DNA from: Enterococcus montenegrensis
GTDB lineage: Bacteria; Bacillota; Bacilli; Lactobacillales; Enterococcaceae
DNA: 64,000 bases
Direction of reading: 5' to 3'
NCBI RefSeq assembly: GCF_029983095.1
Contig: NZ_CP120467.1
Span: 310,001-374,000 of the forward strand
In this document: positions 45,054-54,297 of the stretch, piece by piece
Layout: every line of letters begins with the position of its first letter
Position numbering within the stretch: position 1 is the stretch's first letter
Notes under the pieces: model-generated
The model's database searches: none
What the model saw: only the letters and a program-made list of their open reading frames with translations
What the model was told of the DNA's origin: nothing
Translations under genes and position numbers: made by a program

Positions 45054-48000
45054 TGAATTTTACATTTGTAGAAGAAAAGCTGCGTAACCGAATTGATAGT
45101 TTAAAAGAGCTCCGCTATCAGAGCAAGGTAGAGATTACGAATTGGTTTATTAAAGAAGATGTCACAAAAGAAGAAAAATATCCACCAGTAGATTTTAATG
45201 ATTGGCAAACGTTCAAATTAGGAGATCAGTGGAGTGGGCGAGATTTTTATCTATGGATTCAGCAAGTGGTGAAGATTCCTGATGGTGGACGATTACTGTT
45301 TCTTTTTGATTTTGGCCGAACAGGCGGTGGGTATAATTCTGGGTTTGAGTCGCTTCTTTTTATCAATGGCAAACCTTACCAAGGTGTAGATAGTAATCAT
45401 CAAGAGGTTTTTTTAGATGAGGCGTTATACGGAAAAGAAGTCACAGTATCCTTGCGGTTGTGGTCTGGTCTTGAAGGTGGCGGACCAGAAAAAATTCAAC
45501 GGCATGAATTCAAAAAAGCGGAGTTAGTAGTGTTAGACGAACAAACAGATGGATTATACTATCTGTCAGATGTTGTCTTGAATACTATTTTGGAATTAAG
45601 TGATAATGACCCAATCAGATATCAATTATTAGATGTGTTAAATCGAGCATTTACGAAGGTTGATTGGTCTTACCCTGGTAGTAATGCATTTTATACTTCA
45701 ATTGAACAAGCGGAAACTTATCTATCTGAAAAAATTGATGAAATTGAGAAAGATGATAATGTTGAGATTACGGCGATTGGCCATACTCACATTGATGTAG
45801 CCTGGTTGTGGCGGTTAAAGCATACACGAGAAAAAGCAGCTCGAAGCTTTTCTACCGTGTTACGCTTAATGGAGAAATATCCAGACTATATTTTTTTACA
45901 AACTCAGCCTCAACTATATAAGTATATGAAAAATGATTATCCTGAGATATATCAGAAAATTAAGGAACGTGTTGCAGAGGGTCGTTGGGAAGTTGACGGA
46001 GCGATGTGGTTAGAATCAGATTGTAATATTCCCAGTGGTGAATCATTGACGCGACAAATTTTACACGGTTCAAAATTTATTAAAGAAGAATTTGGTCAAG
46101 AAGTGAACTATTTATGGTTGCCAGATGTTTTTGGTTACTCATGGGCGTTGCCACAGATTTTAAAGAAAAGTGGCATTGATACTTTTATGACTACAAAAAT
46201 TAGCTGGAATCAATTTAATCGGATGCCTCACGATACTTTTATTTGGAAGGGAATGGATGGTAGTGAGATCTTAACGCACTTTATTACAACACCAGAGCCC
46301 AAACCGCATGCCAGTTGGGCATCTGAATGGTTTTATACGTATAATGGCCTTCTAGAGCCAGAAACAGTTTTGGGAGCTTACAGAGGATACAGGGATAAAG
46401 ACATTAATTCTAGTCTTTTGATTTCTTATGGACATGGAGATGGTGGCGGTGGTGTTACGCGAGACATGTTGGAAAAACGTAGACAAATGGATCGAGTGGC
46501 AGGCCTGCCAAAAGTTAAAACAGGAAGAGCAAAAGAATTCTTTGAAGAATTACAAAAAACTTTTAGTGAGACAGATCATTATGTTCATAAATGGGATGGA
46601 GAACTATATTTAGAATACCATCGCGGAACATATACTTCGCAAGGTTACGTGAAAAAAATGAATCGAAAAACAGAGCTTGCATTACGCGAATTGGAAATTT
46701 TGTACACATTCGCAGAGTCTAAAGGCTATGATTATCCTAAAGAAAAACTTTTTGAACTCTGGGAGATTTTATTGCGAAATCAATTTCACGATATCATTCC
46801 TGGCTCCTCCATTAAAGAAGTTTACCAAGATCATAAAGAAGAATTTATTATGGTCAAAAAGAAAATTCAGAATTTATATCAGCAATTAAACAAGAAAACA
46901 GATAAATTACTGCTCGTTAACACTGCTGCTTGGTTAAGAGATACACTTGTTTGTATTCCATTGCAAAGCGCAGATAGCTACCAAGATGAACAAGGAAATA
47001 TTTTTTCTACAGTCAAAACAAAGGATAAAAAGTATATTTATGTTCCAGACTTACCAGCGCTTTCTGATAGACTTTTAACACCAATTGATGAGGTAGTCGC
47101 AACAGAGCACGTAACTGGAGTCGTGAAAGAAAATTATGTTGAAACTCCCCATTATGTTTTGAAATGGAATGAGGATGGTCACTTTACAAGTCTCTATGAT
47201 AAAGATTTTGAGCGTGAAGTATTAAAAGGAAAAGGCAATCAGTTGCAAATTTTTGAAGATAAGCCTAAGGACTTTGACGCGTGGGATATTGATATTTTTT
47301 ATCAAGAAAAGATGATGGAGATACCGTTTACAAGTTTTGAGTTGACTGAAAATAACGAGTTTTTTGTAGAAATTACTTTTGATGCAAAAATTGGTAAATC
47401 TGAACTTACTCAAAAAGTACGTCTTTATGCGAATTCAAGACGAATAGATTTTATTACAGATGTGGATTGGGTGGAGCGACAACGGCTATTGAAAGTAGCG
47501 TTTGAAGTAGATGTACGTGCTGTAGAAGCAACCTATGATATTCAATATGGAAATGTTAAGCGACCTACCCATTGGAATACCAGTTGGGATATGGCTAAAT
47601 TTGAAACAGTTGGGCACCAGTGGGCGGATTTATCTGAAAGAAATTATGGTGTCAGCTTAATGAATGATTGTAAATATGGTTATGATATTAAAGGGAATAT
47701 AATGCGATTATCTCTATTAAAAGGTGGTATATATCCTGATCCAGAAGCTGATCAGGGGCATCATCGTTTCACTTACAGTATTTTTCCTCATAGTGGGGAT
47801 TGTATTTCAGGAGGAACGGTTAGAGAGGCGTGGGAAATCAACAATCCTATTACCGTCTTAAATCAAGATGATCATTTGCTACCAGCACTACAGTTATCTG
47901 TTGAAGGTGGCGTTGCAATTGATGCAATAAAAAAAGCTGAAAATGGAAAAGGCTTTATTTTACGAGTACATGATTATTCTGGCGGTCGTAGTAAATTTGA

Positions 48001-48130
48001 AATTTTGGGAATGAAGGATGTTAATTGGAATCCGACGAATTTATTAGAACTAGATGAATCTGATTGTAGTAAAGGGCATGTAGCTTTTGAAATATCACCA
48101 TATGAAGTAAAAACAACTCGAATATACTGA
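45050..48130 (+). CDS. Alpha-mannosidase, glycoside hydrolase family 38
   Basis: Retaining, zinc-dependent alpha-mannosidase of GH38, which removes alpha-linked mannose from oligosaccharides such as N-glycan fragments. The 1026-residue protein has an N-terminal beta domain, the catalytic barrel starting IGHTHIDVAWLW (metal ligands His247 and Asp249), the nucleophile Asp359 in WLPDVFGYSWALPQ, further metal-site histidine in SYGHGDGGGG (about 461-470), then C-terminal beta-sandwich domains. There is no signal peptide, so it acts in the cytoplasm on imported sugar. It starts at ATG 45050, overlapping the permease stop, and a second ATG follows at once. Confidence 0.93.
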   Translation: MMNFTFVEEKLRNRIDSLKELRYQSKVEITNWFIKEDVTKEEKYPPVDFNDWQTFKLGDQWSGRDFYLWIQQVVKIPDGGRLLFLFDFGRTGGGYNSGFESLLFINGKPYQGVDSNHQEVFLDEALYGKEVTVSLRLWSGLEGGGPEKIQRHEFKKAELVVLDEQTDGLYYLSDVVLNTILELSDNDPIRYQLLDVLNRAFTKVDWSYPGSNAFYTSIEQAETYLSEKIDEIEKDDNVEITAIGHTHIDVAWLWRLKHTREKAARSFSTVLRLMEKYPDYIFLQTQPQLYKYMKNDYPEIYQKIKERVAEGRWEVDGAMWLESDCNIPSGESLTRQILHGSKFIKEEFGQEVNYLWLPDVFGYSWALPQILKKSGIDTFMTTKISWNQFNRMPHDTFIWKGMDGSEILTHFITTPEPKPHASWASEWFYTYNGLLEPETVLGAYRGYRDKDINSSLLISYGHGDGGGGVTRDMLEKRRQMDRVAGLPKVKTGRAKEFFEELQKTFSETDHYVHKWDGELYLEYHRGTYTSQGYVKKMNRKTELALRELEILYTFAESKGYDYPKEKLFELWEILLRNQFHDIIPGSSIKEVYQDHKEEFIMVKKKIQNLYQQLNKKTDKLLLVNTAAWLRDTLVCIPLQSADSYQDEQGNIFSTVKTKDKKYIYVPDLPALSDRLLTPIDEVVATEHVTGVVKENYVETPHYVLKWNEDGHFTSLYDKDFEREVLKGKGNQLQIFEDKPKDFDAWDIDIFYQEKMMEIPFTSFELTENNEFFVEITFDAKIGKSELTQKVRLYANSRRIDFITDVDWVERQRLLKVAFEVDVRAVEATYDIQYGNVKRPTHWNTSWDMAKFETVGHQWADLSERNYGVSLMNDCKYGYDIKGNIMRLSLLKGGIYPDPEADQGHHRFTYSIFPHSGDCISGGTVREAWEINNPITVLNQDDHLLPALQLSVEGGVAIDAIKKAENGKGFILRVHDYSGGRSKFEILGMKDVNWNPTNLLELDESDCSKGHVAFEISPYEVKTTRIY

Positions 48131-48136
48131 TAAAGT

Positions 48137-48216
48137 GACAACGGTATAAAAATGAATCGAAAAATAAATTTATTATTTAATTTTTGATGAATGATTTATG
48201 AAACCGTTGTCTTTTT
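48137..48216 (+). terminator. Terminator after the mannosidase gene
   Basis: GACAACGGT (48137-48145) pairs with ACCGTTGTC (48203-48211), with a long AT-rich loop, followed by five Ts. The long loop makes it less certain than others in the window. Confidence 0.6.
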
Positions 48217-48264
48217 GTCTTTTTTTAGCATAAAAACTGTGCCATAATTCAATGGGGGTGTCAA

Positions 48265-50463
48265 ATGAGGAATACAATATACAAAAAGATTTTTTTCTCT
48301 TTTTCCATCATTATTGTTTTATATACAGTTTTATTACTTTTTGTTTTTATTTCCAAAGAATTGAGCCGTCAGCGTTATGAGTCTGCCGTTGAGGTAGAGT
48401 TCTATTTGGAAAGAGAAGGTGCACGGATTGATTCACAGATTGAGACGGCAATTGATTCAACACAAATGTTAGCCGACAATAAAAAGATCCAAGAATTAGC
48501 CAATGTAAAACAAAATAATTATGCATTATTTTCAGATATCTTCGACCAAATGAAAGATAATCTTTTTTCAGGCTATCAGTTAGGTTATAATCTCGGAATC
48601 ACACAAGGGATAAATCAAAAAGTTGTAGGATTGAATGGTTATTTTGATTTTGATGATTATTTAAGTTTTATTGGGATACCCAAGGACAATCCTGAAATTC
48701 AAGAATTTTTTAATGATGATGATCGGTATAGAATTCGTATTATTACCGTAAATCAAAGTATTTATCTACTAAGAAAAATTTATCAAGCAGATAATCCCGC
48801 TTCGTTATATTTTATTGTAAATTGGGATAAGCAGCGCCTTCACGCACAAGAAAATATTAATGAGTTAGGAAAGTTATATTTTCAAGATTCAGAGGCGAGC
48901 CAAAAGAACCTTGGAGATGGGATTAGTATATTATCTTCTTTAGTTCCGATAAAGCCACAAAAATCGAATCTAATTGGACATAAAGTAGAGTCAGATAATT
49001 CTATTTTTTGGAAGTTTTCCAACATCGTTCCTTCGTTGGCTTATGTCTATATTGTGCCGCAAAAGAACTTAAGTCGTTTACCCTTAGATACTGTGTGGGT
49101 TATTGTCGCTGTTCTAGTTGCCTCTTTGTTGTTGGGTTCATTACTGACGCTATATTTTAGTCGAACAAATTATCGTCCTTATCGCAAAATAATCTCAGAA
49201 ATTCAACATGATGATAGCGGTAGTGTAAACGTGGAAATTCTCTTGAAAAAAATTGAAGATTTAAAAACGGGTCGTGCGGACTATGATCGCTTTCAAGCAT
49301 CAAATATTGAAGACATTAGAGAAATGTTTTTCAAAAATGTTTTACTGGGGAAATATCCACCTAATGATCTTCAAAGAATCGCTTCTAGTGTGGGGTTAGA
49401 GTCACTAAAATCAGGTGGTTTAATTGCAATTTTAACGATTAAGGGACGTTCAACAGATGAAGAGAACTTAAAAGAAAGAGAGCTGCTAAAAGCACGACAA
49501 AGGATTATTGAATATGGGACAGATACGAAAAATATTAAGTTATACGTCCAACCGATTGATTCCGGACGATTTGCTTTAATTTATTCTACGAAAGAACAAG
49601 CGGGGGTCTTAAGGAGAATTGAAGATTTACGTAACCTCTTGGCAAATAATCTTCATTTAGAAAGTCAGTTTTTCCTATCAGTTCCATTTGATACGATTAC
49701 AGATTTTGCATCGGTTTTTAGAGACGTTTTTAGTTTAAATACAGACAGCTTATTTAAACCTGAACAAATTATTATTAATCGTTCTCTAGATAAAGGCAAT
49801 GACTTTGTTTACTCTGTTGAAGCTGAGCAGAGACTTGTTCATCTTGTTAAAGCGCGAAAAATTGAGGAAGCACGTAATCTGGTTGAGAATATTTTACGAA
49901 CAAATTACATTGAAAAAAGACTTACGACCCACGCGTTAGAAGATTTAAAGCAGTCTTTAATTAATACAATAAAACGAATTACGCAATTGTTGGGTGTAGA
50001 TTTTGCTGATTTCTATACGAATAATCAAACACTATTTGAACAGCTAATTAGTACAGATTCCAAAGAGCTCTATAGAGTGTTTTTGACATTATTCCAAGAA
50101 GTATTTACTGCTGCCAAAGAGAGCGAAGAAGAGGCGCAAGATATTATAAAACGTGTGCTGGAATATATTGATATAAATTATAAAGAGGATCTATCTCTAT
50201 CTGATTTAGCTGAAAACTTTAAATTAACAGAATCCTATTTGTCTCGTCTAATTAAAGAAGGAACAGGGATTACATTCAAGAGTTATTTGAATCAATTGAA
50301 AGTAAATTATGCGAAAAAATTATTAATGGAGAAAAAAATGAAAGTTAATGAAGTTGCTGAGTCTGTAGGAGTCAAAAATGTCAACACATTCATTCGCATG
50401 TTTAAGCAATATGAAGGTGTCACACCAGGCAAATATCAAACTTATGGCAATGAAGAAAAATAA
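48265..50463 (+). CDS. Membrane-anchored AraC-family transcriptional regulator
   Basis: One-component sensor-regulator resembling the AraC-family proteins that accompany carbohydrate ABC transporters in Firmicutes. The 732 residues show a first helix (about 10-29), an extracellular sensing region (about 30-272), a second helix (about 277-299), a cytoplasmic linker region, and a C-terminal AraC double helix-turn-helix (about 634-728) ending with NTFIRMFKQYEGVTPGKY. ATG 48265 follows GGGGGTG. Its place right after the transporter-mannosidase operon makes that operon the likely target. The ligand is unknown. Confidence 0.88.
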   Translation: MRNTIYKKIFFSFSIIIVLYTVLLLFVFISKELSRQRYESAVEVEFYLEREGARIDSQIETAIDSTQMLADNKKIQELANVKQNNYALFSDIFDQMKDNLFSGYQLGYNLGITQGINQKVVGLNGYFDFDDYLSFIGIPKDNPEIQEFFNDDDRYRIRIITVNQSIYLLRKIYQADNPASLYFIVNWDKQRLHAQENINELGKLYFQDSEASQKNLGDGISILSSLVPIKPQKSNLIGHKVESDNSIFWKFSNIVPSLAYVYIVPQKNLSRLPLDTVWVIVAVLVASLLLGSLLTLYFSRTNYRPYRKIISEIQHDDSGSVNVEILLKKIEDLKTGRADYDRFQASNIEDIREMFFKNVLLGKYPPNDLQRIASSVGLESLKSGGLIAILTIKGRSTDEENLKERELLKARQRIIEYGTDTKNIKLYVQPIDSGRFALIYSTKEQAGVLRRIEDLRNLLANNLHLESQFFLSVPFDTITDFASVFRDVFSLNTDSLFKPEQIIINRSLDKGNDFVYSVEAEQRLVHLVKARKIEEARNLVENILRTNYIEKRLTTHALEDLKQSLINTIKRITQLLGVDFADFYTNNQTLFEQLISTDSKELYRVFLTLFQEVFTAAKESEEEAQDIIKRVLEYIDINYKEDLSLSDLAENFKLTESYLSRLIKEGTGITFKSYLNQLKVNYAKKLLMEKKMKVNEVAESVGVKNVNTFIRMFKQYEGVTPGKYQTYGNEEK

Positions 50464-50570
50464 AAGTAAATATCACTGTGTCGTAAAAAAATATTATTTG
50501 TAGAAAGAAATTCTTTGATTTTGTTACCGATCGATAGAAAGTAACGAGAATTAAAAATAGGAGCGTAAGT

Positions 50571-51026
50571 ATGGAAATAAGTGAATTTAATAGTATTACA
50601 GAGCAGCATTTAACCTTGTTATTAGAGGCTGATCCGGCAGAAAAAATAGTGAGAGACTATACAAAACGAGGGACAGCTTTTGAATTGCGACAAGAAGGGA
50701 AATTGGCAGGGGTTATCGTGTTATTGCCGACACGGCCGGAAACCGTTGAAATCATGAACGTAGCAGTTGCCAAACCATTTCGTAGACAAAAATTAGCACA
50801 AACGCTGTTAGGCCATGCTCTTTGGTGGAGTAAGAAAAATGGTTTTCGAACAGTTGAAATTGGTACCGGATCAACTGGGATGGAACAACTTTATCTGTAT
50901 CAAAAATGTGGCTTTCGGATGACCCATATTGAGCGTGACTTTTTTGTGCGCCATTATCCTGAAGAAATTATTGAAAATGGTCTGGTATTAAAAGATATGG
51001 TCCGTCTGGCCCAAGATATAGAGTAA
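50571..51026 (+). CDS. GNAT-family N-acetyltransferase
   Basis: Acetyl-CoA-dependent N-acetyltransferase fold of unknown substrate. The 151-residue protein has the acetyl-CoA site in the region MNVAVAKPFRRQKLAQTLLG (about 62-81; the usual R/Q-x-x-G/A loop appears as RRQKLA) and YLYQKCGF near residue 112, a common GNAT ending. Ribosome binding site AGGAGCG precedes ATG 50571. It is followed after 15 bases by a second GNAT gene, so the two probably form one unit. Confidence 0.85.
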   Translation: MEISEFNSITEQHLTLLLEADPAEKIVRDYTKRGTAFELRQEGKLAGVIVLLPTRPETVEIMNVAVAKPFRRQKLAQTLLGHALWWSKKNGFRTVEIGTGSTGMEQLYLYQKCGFRMTHIERDFFVRHYPEEIIENGLVLKDMVRLAQDIE

Positions 51027-51041
51027 AAGGAGAGTTTAGTA

Positions 51042-51614
51042 TTGTTAGATAAATCAATTCCTTATAAAGAAGTTTGGATGAAACGTAAACTGACGCTGCC
51101 GATTTTAGCGGTAGCTTTGCCAAAGGGATTTTCATTTCAATTTTATCAAGTTGGTGATGAAAAAACGTGGAGTGAAATTGAAACGAGTGTTTTAGAATTT
51201 GAAAATACAACCGAAGCAATGCGCTATTTCAAACGTACCTTTGCACCCTACAAAGAAAAATTAGCGCAGCAGATGTTGTTTGTGGTCGATCCCAATGGTA
51301 AAAAAGTTGCAACCTGTACGGCGTGGCAAAAAGAAATTCAAGGGCGAAGTTATCCTTTATTTCATTGGTTGGCAGTTGATCCTAATTATCAAGGACTAGG
51401 ACTGGCAAAAGCGTTGGTGGCACGGATATTGCAAGTTTTTCAAACCATGATGCCAGAAGAAGCGACAATTTATCTGCATACACAAACATGGAGTCACGAT
51501 GCTATTGGCTTGTATGAAAAATTTGCCTTTTCCTTAATGGCAGAAAATCTTGATGGCACAGTTAATGATGATTACCCAGCGGTTATAGAAATATTAAATC
51601 GTTTAAGAAAATAG
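51042..51614 (+). CDS. GNAT-family N-acetyltransferase
   Basis: Second acetyltransferase, 190 residues, not closely similar to its neighbour. The acetyl-CoA motif is WLAVDPNYQGLGLAKALVAR (about 108-127), with the classical QGLGLA loop, and LYEKFAF follows near residue 157. The start is TTG 51042 behind AAAGGAGAG. Both GNAT genes point the same way and are 15 bases apart; no partner enzyme gives a clue to the substrate. Confidence 0.85.
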   Translation: MLDKSIPYKEVWMKRKLTLPILAVALPKGFSFQFYQVGDEKTWSEIETSVLEFENTTEAMRYFKRTFAPYKEKLAQQMLFVVDPNGKKVATCTAWQKEIQGRSYPLFHWLAVDPNYQGLGLAKALVARILQVFQTMMPEEATIYLHTQTWSHDAIGLYEKFAFSLMAENLDGTVNDDYPAVIEILNRLRK

Positions 51615-51681
51615 ACGTTTTCGTTTTTTATATAGAAATTTTAAGCTACAAAAAAAGAAGAACAGGTAAGGAGGAAAGAAA

Positions 51682-52185
51682 ATGAGGGAATTGACGTTTG
51701 TTAAAAGTGCTGAAGAGGACAAAGTATGCCGAGTTTTAGAAAATAAAAAGGAAGTTTATTTTTTGTCAGAGGTTTTGACCTTGCCTACACGTAAAAGATA
51801 CCGACTGTATAACACTGATGGGCAAGAATTAGGGGAAATAAAGCGCAAACGCTATAGCATGGGGTATGTCGACTTACCACGGCTGTTTTTGAAACTAAGA
51901 GCCTATAATGAAATTAGTATCGTCAAGGATATGAAAAATTTCCGTACGAGTTATGAAATTAAAGGAGAAAGTTTAGCACTTACGGGAACATTTTTAGGAG
52001 ATAGCTTTGCTATCATTAAAGGTGTAGAAAAAATTGCAACAGTGCAAGTTGGCAAAGAAAAAGAAGCCTATACTTTTACAGTTCAAGTGTTAAAAGAGAA
52101 CTTTGAAACCTTGATTGTCGGTTTTGTAACCCTCTTAATCTTTGTATATGACCATGAGAATGTTAAATTAGAGCAAAGGGAGTAA
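51682..52185 (+). CDS. LURP-one-like (tubby C-terminal fold) protein
   Basis: Protein of 167 residues resembling the LURP-one/YxjI family, a tubby-like beta-barrel group whose bacterial role is unknown. Visible features are the repeated short beta-strands with RYRLYNTDGQELGEIKRKR (about 39-57) and a hydrophobic stretch VGFVTLLIFVYDH near the end that fits the buried central helix of the fold. GGAGGAAAG precedes ATG 51682. It stands alone, ending before a strong terminator at 52278-52321. Confidence 0.65.
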   Translation: MRELTFVKSAEEDKVCRVLENKKEVYFLSEVLTLPTRKRYRLYNTDGQELGEIKRKRYSMGYVDLPRLFLKLRAYNEISIVKDMKNFRTSYEIKGESLALTGTFLGDSFAIIKGVEKIATVQVGKEKEAYTFTVQVLKENFETLIVGFVTLLIFVYDHENVKLEQRE

Positions 52186-52321
52186 CATGCATTAGCGACA
52201 TATGATTTAGCAGTGGCAGAAAAAAGCATTTTGTTGCATTTTTTTTCTGCAATAAAAGATAAACTGCCACACAAAAAAACAGGAACTGCCTACTTTTTGT
52301 AAGGCAGTTCCTGTTTTTTTC
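52186..52321 (+). terminator. Nested hairpins and terminator after the LURP-one-like gene
   Basis: A perfect 14-bp stem (52278-52291 with 52302-52315) ending in a T-run is the terminator. Before it lie GCAGAAAAAAGCA/TGCATTTTTTTCTGC and an outer GTGGCAG/CTGCCAC pair (about 52213-52270), which add a second, less regular hairpin. Confidence 0.8.
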
Positions 52322-52480
52322 TGACGCAATAGTTAGGGGGCTAGTGCGTACTTTTGAAATGTTTCATTTCAAATACCAGCTCTTTAAAAAAATGCAAGAA
52401 TCAGTCTCTGATAAAGAGCATCAAAATACAAATTTCTGAGATTTTGCAAAAGAGCTAATCGGTATTTTCTGCATTTATAA
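52322..52480. other. Intergenic stretch, possible minus-strand terminator
   Basis: AGCTCTTT near 52379 and AAAGAGCT near 52450 are complementary, and TGCAAGAATC/GATTTTGCA lie inside them. Read on the minus strand this ends with a T-run and may terminate the small gene at 52481-52645. No gene is seen. Confidence 0.35.
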
Positions 52481-52645
52481 TTATCTACTCAAGGCATGAC
52501 GAAGTACTTGTTTTTGCCAAGCATTTTCGTAATGAGCCAATTGTTCATGGTAGCTGCGACTTCCTTTTTGAATCCGGACTTGCATGAATTTGATCAAGAG
52601 TAAAAATGCGGTGATGATACTAAATAAAATAATAAATTGTAACAT
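52481..52645 (-). CDS. 54-residue membrane protein, unknown function
   Basis: A short minus-strand gene with an excellent ribosome binding site (AGGAGGTGAGG before ATG 52645). The product has one hydrophobic helix (about residues 2-20, MLQFIILFSIITAFLLLIKF) and a basic, aromatic tail (VRIQKGSRSYHEQLAHYENA). It lies divergent from the Crp/Fnr regulator gene, and a palindrome that may bind that regulator sits between them at 52696-52707. No family was recognised. Confidence 0.65.
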   Translation of the reverse strand: MLQFIILFSIITAFLLLIKFMQVRIQKGSRSYHEQLAHYENAWQKQVLRHALSR

Positions 52646-52695
52646 CTTCCTCACCTCCTGAAACTAGTTTAGCGTCTTTTAGTTTTATCCAGATA

Positions 52696-52707
52696 GGACA
52701 TATGTCA
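52696..52707. promoter_or_regulatory. Palindrome GGACATATGTCA before the Crp/Fnr gene
   Basis: GGACATATGTC plus one mismatched base, immediately before a CATAAT -10-like box (52706-52711) of the regulator gene. The same palindrome in perfect form recurs at 53397-53408. Overlap with the promoter would give self-repression. Confidence 0.55.
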
Positions 52708-52734
52708 TAATGAAAGTGATTGGAGGCGGATACA

Positions 52735-53394
52735 TTGCAAAAAAAGTCGCTAAATGTTAAACAAGAACAAATTTTGGCAGAATGGAATTTAGCAAAAGAC
52801 CATTTACGAGGGTGTGAGTTGTGGCAATTTGAACAAAGAGAAACCATCATTACCCAAGGTGCGTTGTTGGATCGCTTGCTTTTTGTTTTATCCGGCAAAG
52901 CGAAAGTTTGTACCTTAGCTGATAATGGCAAAAATTTGGTTTTAGCCTACTATATTTCTGAAGGTATTATTGGCGATATGGAGTTTGCTATGAGAAAAGA
53001 TGAGGCGGAAACGACAATGGTGGCATTGTCTGATTTTCAGTGTATTGCCCTGCCGATTTTGCCCAATGAAGCTTACTTGCGACAGAATAGTCTTTTTATG
53101 AACACAATGGCACAAGGCTTGGCCGAAAAACTACAGCTTAGTTCGGAAAATTTTTTATCGGCGGCTTTTTATCCAGGAAAACAGCGTCTATGTGATTATA
53201 TCCTGCAATCGGCATATAAAAATTTCTTTAGCGATAATCTAACCGATGTGGCGGCGACAATTGGAATGAGCTACCGTCATATGTTTCGTTTGCTAAATGA
53301 TTTAATAACAACTGGCGTTTTGACAAAGGTTGGCAATGGCTATGAAATTTTACAGCCGGACCAATTGCAGCGTTTTGCGAAAGGATATTTATAG
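52735..53394 (+). CDS. Crp/Fnr-family transcriptional regulator
   Basis: Regulator with an N-terminal cyclic-nucleotide-binding-type beta roll (about 20-130) and a C-terminal winged helix with LTDVAATIGMSYRHMFRLLN (about 168-187). From TTG 52735 it has 219 residues. I chose that start because GGAGG lies eight bases upstream; the TTG at 52720 would overlap the binding site. Four cysteines are spread through the protein, but not in an Fnr-like N-terminal cluster, so an oxygen-sensing iron-sulfur centre is not evident. The signal is unknown. Two copies of a 12-bp palindrome flank the gene. Confidence 0.85.
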   Translation: MQKKSLNVKQEQILAEWNLAKDHLRGCELWQFEQRETIITQGALLDRLLFVLSGKAKVCTLADNGKNLVLAYYISEGIIGDMEFAMRKDEAETTMVALSDFQCIALPILPNEAYLRQNSLFMNTMAQGLAEKLQLSSENFLSAAFYPGKQRLCDYILQSAYKNFFSDNLTDVAATIGMSYRHMFRLLNDLITTGVLTKVGNGYEILQPDQLQRFAKGYL

Positions 53395-53396
53395 TG

Positions 53397-53408
53397 GGAC
53401 ATATGTCC
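53397..53408. promoter_or_regulatory. Perfect palindrome GGACATATGTCC after the Crp/Fnr gene
   Basis: Perfect 12-bp palindrome two bases after the regulator stop and upstream of a promoter candidate TTGTCC (53451-53456), 17 bases, TAAAAT (53474-53479) for the next gene. It lies about 80 bases before that predicted start, a distance compatible with activation. Confidence 0.55.
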
Positions 53409-53510
53409 TAGTGATAGAAAAATTTTAGCGAGCTTTTAAAAGCGCATTGATTGTCCTCAAGTTACATTCCAGCTAAAATAAAAGCAAAGAAAAAAGATGG
53501 AGGCGTTAGG

Positions 53511-54281
53511 ATGGACTTGGAATTAGCGGTAAAACTTACAGAGGATTTAAGAGAAATCTATTGGGAAAAATGGCAAAGCCACTTGTATTTTGTACCAACA
53601 AAGAAGATTTTGCCTAAAGTGGAGCGGGGAATTTATATAACGACAGAAGAAAGACAGGTTAAGACAATAGAACTTACGGCTCCAAAGTCAGTTACCCAGC
53701 CAACTATTGTCATTGAGGTGCCTTGGGAAATCGAGCCAGTGCTTTTATTGCAACATTTAGTAAATGTTTGGAAAGAAAATGGCTTAGAAGTCATCACGAA
53801 AGCCCCGACTGAAAAAATTCCAAGTAATCAATATGATAACCTTGCAACATTTCAGTTGGATCTTTTTTCTGTCTTTAATTTTTTAGGCTATCCAATGGCC
53901 AAAGTGAAGAAAAAACCGGCCAAAGCACAACACCGCTGGAATAAAAAAGTCAGTGACATCACGTTTCACATTAACCATGAAGGCGCTACAGGAGAGGCAA
54001 TTTGGCGTAAGCGTAATGAATTAGTCTTATTAAAAGGAGCGAAATTAAAAGCCGAAGCACCTTTGAATAAAGATGGTAGCGTAGGCTTTGCGGTACGATT
54101 TGCCAATCAATTACGGGATGAAAATGCGGATAAGGTGAAAGACTTTACGACGATTGCAGATATTGTTTTTAAAAGTGTGAATGAGTTGGGCAATTTTTTA
54201 TATTTTGCCGGTACCAATAGTTGGTTGGTGCTAAAAGATGATGAGGGCAACACCATTGATAGCTATACAGTGGTGAAATAG
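53511..54281 (+). CDS. DUF4357-like domain protein, unknown function
   Basis: Protein of 256 residues with no clear enzyme motif. The C-terminal part (about 160-256), with [13 protein letters not shown], then [10 protein letters not shown] and ending [12 protein letters not shown], resembles the DUF4357 domain often found beside nucleases, but I did not see nuclease residues in the rest. The N-terminal half is of unknown fold. From ATG 53511 (AGGCG site upstream; in-frame TTG at 53451 rejected) it is followed by the DUF2200 gene after 16 bases. A promoter candidate and the Crp/Fnr palindrome lie upstream. Confidence 0.55.
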   Translation: MDLELAVKLTEDLREIYWEKWQSHLYFVPTKKILPKVERGIYITTEERQVKTIELTAPKSVTQPTIVIEVPWEIEPVLLLQHLVNVWKENGLEVITKAPTEKIPSNQYDNLATFQLDLFSVFNFLGYPMAKVKKKPAKAQHRWNKKVSDITFHINHEGATGEAIWRKRNELVLLKGAKLKAEAPLNKDGSVGFAVRFANQLRDENADKVKDFTTIADIVFKSVNELGNFLYFAGTNSWLVLKDDEGNTIDSYTVVK

Positions 54282-54297
54282 CTCAGAAAGGACAGTT

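Noticed and set aside
53451-53510. Longer start of the DUF4357-like gene at 53451
   Set aside because: The extension would start on a probable -35 box, and ATG 53511 has a good ribosome binding site.
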